Shown here piece after piece: positions 6,323-7,754 of a DNA stretch of 7,754 nucleotides. Position 1 is the first letter of the stretch. Every line of letters starts with the position of its first letter. The stretch is from an uncultured Phascolarctobacterium sp. (GTDB lineage: Bacteria; Bacillota; Negativicutes; Acidaminococcales; Acidaminococcaceae), in contig CAKQHU010000063.1 of the NCBI GenBank assembly GCA_934234275.1, positions 1 to 7,754 of the forward strand. Reading direction: 5' to 3'. The translations under genes and the position numbers were made by a program. The notes beneath the pieces were generated by a model. The model saw only the letters and a list, made by a program, of their open reading frames with translations. It did not search any database and was not told the origin of the DNA.

Positions 6323-7485
6323 AATACGTCACCTCCCATTTCCGACAGCAGATTAGTAAGATACTGCTTCTGCTCCTCGCTCAGCTGCTGATTGTTCTGC
6401 AGGCGATAAAAATCATCAATAAGCTCCAATGGCGTTTTCTCTACCAAATCTTCCGTTACCTCCAGCTCTGCATTCGCCTGCGTGCGCTTATTATCGTAAT
6501 CAAGCTGCAGCAAATTCTTATACACAGTCTGCAGGCGCTGCATAGCATTAGGAACATCGTTTTCATCCGTCAGCGTCAGATAATAAAAATCCTGCAGACA
6601 ACCATTTTCATCCATCGGAAACATGACATAATTCGGCCTTGCCATTAAGTTTTCAAAGGTATCCTTTAAATAACGCACCTCACGCAACGGTGTCAGCGGC
6701 AGCTGCGTAACCTTCATATTGCCTTTTTCGGCAAGCTCCACCATTGTCACGGACTTTTGCTGCTGCCACTCGCTGAAGGAATATTTCAGCGGCGTACCGC
6801 AATAGCGGATGCGCTCATTACCGCCGACATTCTGCGGATTATGGATATGTCCCAAGGCCACATAATCAAAATCAGCAAAAACCTCCGCGCCGATATTATC
6901 CAGACCGCCCACATTAACTGCCTCGCTTCCTGCGGTAACAGCGCCGGTAACAAATTGATGCGCAACAAGCACATTGCGCTCGTCCTGTGCCAACGGCAGC
7001 TGCGACACAGCATATTTCACCGCATCATGATAACCCGTAATCTCCGCTGCAGCCTCCTCAGGCGCCCAATGCTTAACAACAGCAGGCTTCAAAAACGGCA
7101 GCAGGAAAATATTCACCCTGCCGAATTCATCCTCCAACACGAGCTTCTGCTCCTCACCGTTGTAGCTGCCCGCAAAATGAATGCCGCTGCCGCTCATCAG
7201 CTGCGCGCCGAACGCCAAGCGCTCCGCCGAATCATGGTTGCCGCTGATGATGCATACAGGCACCTTAAGCTCCGCCAGCTGATTGAGAAAATCATCAAAT
7301 AAAACGACAGCTTCTGCCGGCGGCACCGGTTTATCATAAATATCTCCGGCAAGCAGTACACAATCAGGCTGCTTGGCGCAAATCATCTGTACAATCCGTT
7401 GTAAAATATATTTTTGATCCTCATAAAGAGAAAACTCGTTAAGTTTTTTTCCTAAATGCAGATCCGACAAATGTAAAAGCTTCAT
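6319..7485 (-). CDS. sbcD: exonuclease complex subunit SbcD (Mre11-like nuclease)
   Basis: SbcD is the metallophosphoesterase nuclease subunit that partners SbcC. The 388-residue product carries all the calcineurin-like motifs in order: LSDLHLG (Asp8, His10), AGDIYDKP (Asp48), SGNHDS (Asn83, His84, Asp85), VAHQF (His176) and LGHIHNP (His213, His215). These are followed by the family block YCGTPLKYSFSE (228-239) and a C-terminal SbcC-interacting region. Length is usual for SbcD. I chose the ATG at 7485 because AGGGAG lies 7 nt upstream and MKLLHLSDLHLG is the normal family N-terminus. An in-frame GTG at 7503 would place that ribosome binding site inside the gene. The end overlaps sbcC by 4 bp, so the two are cotranslated. 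Confidence 0.97.
   Translation of the reverse strand: MKLLHLSDLHLGKKLNEFSLYEDQKYILQRIVQMICAKQPDCVLLAGDIYDKPVPPAEAVVLFDDFLNQLAELKVPVCIISGNHDSAERLAFGAQLMSGSGIHFAGSYNGEEQKLVLEDEFGRVNIFLLPFLKPAVVKHWAPEEAAAEITGYHDAVKYAVSQLPLAQDERNVLVAHQFVTGAVTAGSEAVNVGGLDNIGAEVFADFDYVALGHIHNPQNVGGNERIRYCGTPLKYSFSEWQQQKSVTMVELAEKGNMKVTQLPLTPLREVRYLKDTFENLMARPNYVMFPMDENGCLQDFYYLTLTDENDVPNAMQRLQTVYKNLLQLDYDNKRTQANAELEVTEDLVEKTPLELIDDFYRLQNNQQLSEEQKQYLTNLLSEMGGDVL
6329..6336 (-). promoter_or_regulatory. strong ribosome binding site of sbcC inside sbcD
   Basis: GGAGGTGA on the minus strand is a full match to the anti-Shine-Dalgarno sequence, 6 nt before the sbcC ATG and within the last codons of sbcD. Together with the ATGA overlap it points to coupled translation of the two subunits. 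Confidence 0.9.
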
Positions 7486-7492
7486 GCTATCA

Positions 7493-7498
7493 CTCCCT
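7493..7498 (-). promoter_or_regulatory. ribosome binding site deciding the sbcD start
   Basis: AGGGAG on the minus strand, 7 nt upstream of the ATG at 7485. It supports that start rather than the in-frame GTG at 7503, which has no comparable site correctly placed before it. Confidence 0.82.
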
Positions 7499-7543
7499 GT
7501 CACGAATATTTATTCACTGTTATTTAATCGTTGTATTATCTTG

Positions 7544-7572
7544 ATTTTATCATGCTAAAGCATATGCGTCAA
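7544..7572 (-). promoter_or_regulatory. sbcDC promoter
   Basis: The minus strand has TTGACG (7572-7567), a 17-bp spacer and TAAAAT (7549-7544) with an extended -10 TGA. Transcription would start near 7537, giving a leader of about 50 nt before the sbcD ATG. The spacer contains an inverted repeat (7552-7563), which could be an operator. Confidence 0.82.
7552..7563. repeat. short inverted repeat in the sbcDC promoter spacer
   Basis: ATGCT-AA-AGCAT is a perfect 5-bp inverted repeat centred between the -35 and -10 boxes. It overlaps an 8-bp palindrome GCATATGC at 7560-7567. The position is where a repressor would block RNA polymerase. It does not match the Gram-positive LexA box (CGAAC-N4-GTTCG). 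It may also be chance, since the arms are short. Confidence 0.4.
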
Positions 7573-7607
7573 TCTATACTTCAAACAAACGTTGCCGGTC
7601 TTTCAAA

Positions 7608-7645
7608 ACTTTCTCTAAAATTTTTTTACTTTTTTTAGAAAAAGT
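7608..7645. repeat. AT-rich imperfect inverted repeat between divergent promoters
   Basis: Arms 7608-7620 (ACTTTCTCTAAAA) and 7633-7645 (TTTTAGAAAAAGT) pair at 12 of 13 positions around a 12-base T-rich loop. The right half occupies the place of an UP element, with A and T tracts at about -40 to -60 relative to the predicted tRNA-Gln start. It lies upstream of both the minus-strand sbcDC promoter and the plus-strand tRNA promoter, so it is unlikely to be a terminator for either gene. Confidence 0.6.
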
Positions 7646-7647
7646 AC

Positions 7648-7676
7648 TTGACCAACGGCTATCTATCTGCTATAAT
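7648..7676 (+). promoter_or_regulatory. sigma-A promoter of the tRNA-Gln transcript
   Basis: TTGACC (7648-7653), a 17-bp spacer and a perfect TATAAT (7671-7676). The predicted start is near 7683, about 34 nt before tRNA-Gln. An A/T-tract block just upstream (about 7623-7643) fits an UP element, as expected for a stable-RNA promoter. Confidence 0.92.
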
Positions 7677-7683
7677 TGTTATT

Positions 7684-7710
7684 GTTCTGATGAGCGTGCT
7701 CAAAAAGAAC
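7684..7710 (+). other. predicted 5' leader hairpin of the tRNA-Gln transcript
   Basis: The leader folds as two stacked stems. The outer stem is GTTCT (7684-7688) with AGAAC (7706-7710). The inner stem is TGAG (7691-7694) with CTCA (7699-7702), closed by a CGTG loop. A small internal loop (GA opposite AAA) separates the two. It would form almost at the first transcribed base and be removed by RNase P. No T tract follows, so it is not an intrinsic terminator. Confidence 0.55.
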
Positions 7711-7716
7711 TGCTAC

Positions 7717-7754
7717 TCCGGGATGGTGTAATGGTAGCACAAGTGACTCTGGAT
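7717..7754 (+). tRNA. tRNA-Gln (anticodon CTG), 5' part
   Basis: The first 38 bases of a tRNA are present: acceptor strand TCCGGGA, then TG, D arm GTGT/GCAC with the loop AATGGTA, and the start of the anticodon arm AGTGA-CTCTGGA-T. The loop gives C32, T33, anticodon CTG, then GA, so this is a Gln isoacceptor. The window ends one base into the 3' anticodon strand, so the T arm, 3' acceptor strand and any CCA are not visible. More tRNA genes may follow it. Confidence 0.88.

Overview
This looks like ordinary chromosomal DNA from an anaerobic or low-to-mid-GC member of the Bacillota. The basis is the strong GGAGG-type ribosome binding sites, consensus sigma-A promoters, tRNA genes with an encoded CCA, and an xpt-permease gene pair of the Bacillota kind. 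By eye the base composition is in the mid-to-upper 40s % GC. A Negativicutes (Acidaminococcaceae-like) origin is a guess I cannot verify. I see no mobile element, CRISPR array or phage gene.

Layout from left to right: two minus-strand tRNA genes (tRNA-Phe, then tRNA-Asp) sit behind a perfect-consensus promoter. Next come four closely packed minus-strand genes, read right to left: xpt, an NCS2-family xanthine/uracil permease, an amidohydrolase-2 family enzyme, and a 230-residue protein of unknown function that contains an internal duplication. Upstream of these is the sbcD-sbcC pair, also on the minus strand, with its own promoter. After a 231-bp divergent intergenic region, a plus-strand promoter drives a tRNA-Gln gene that the window edge cuts off.

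There are two functional units. SbcD and SbcC form the Mre11/Rad50-type nuclease complex that cleaves DNA hairpins and protein-blocked ends; their genes overlap by 4 bp. The xpt unit is a purine-salvage cassette: the permease brings in xanthine (or a related base) and the Xpt phosphoribosyltransferase converts it to the nucleotide. The two downstream genes are spaced like members of the same operon. That makes the amidohydrolase and its coupled partner candidates for a purine-base or related catabolic step, which is inference only.

The most unusual items are the duplicated-domain protein coupled to the amidohydrolase, the absence of a purine riboswitch in front of xpt, the compact SbcC (817 residues), and several inverted repeats in the divergent sbcD/tRNA-Gln control region, including one that would form a hairpin at the start of the tRNA-Gln transcript. 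I found no convincing intrinsic terminator in the window.
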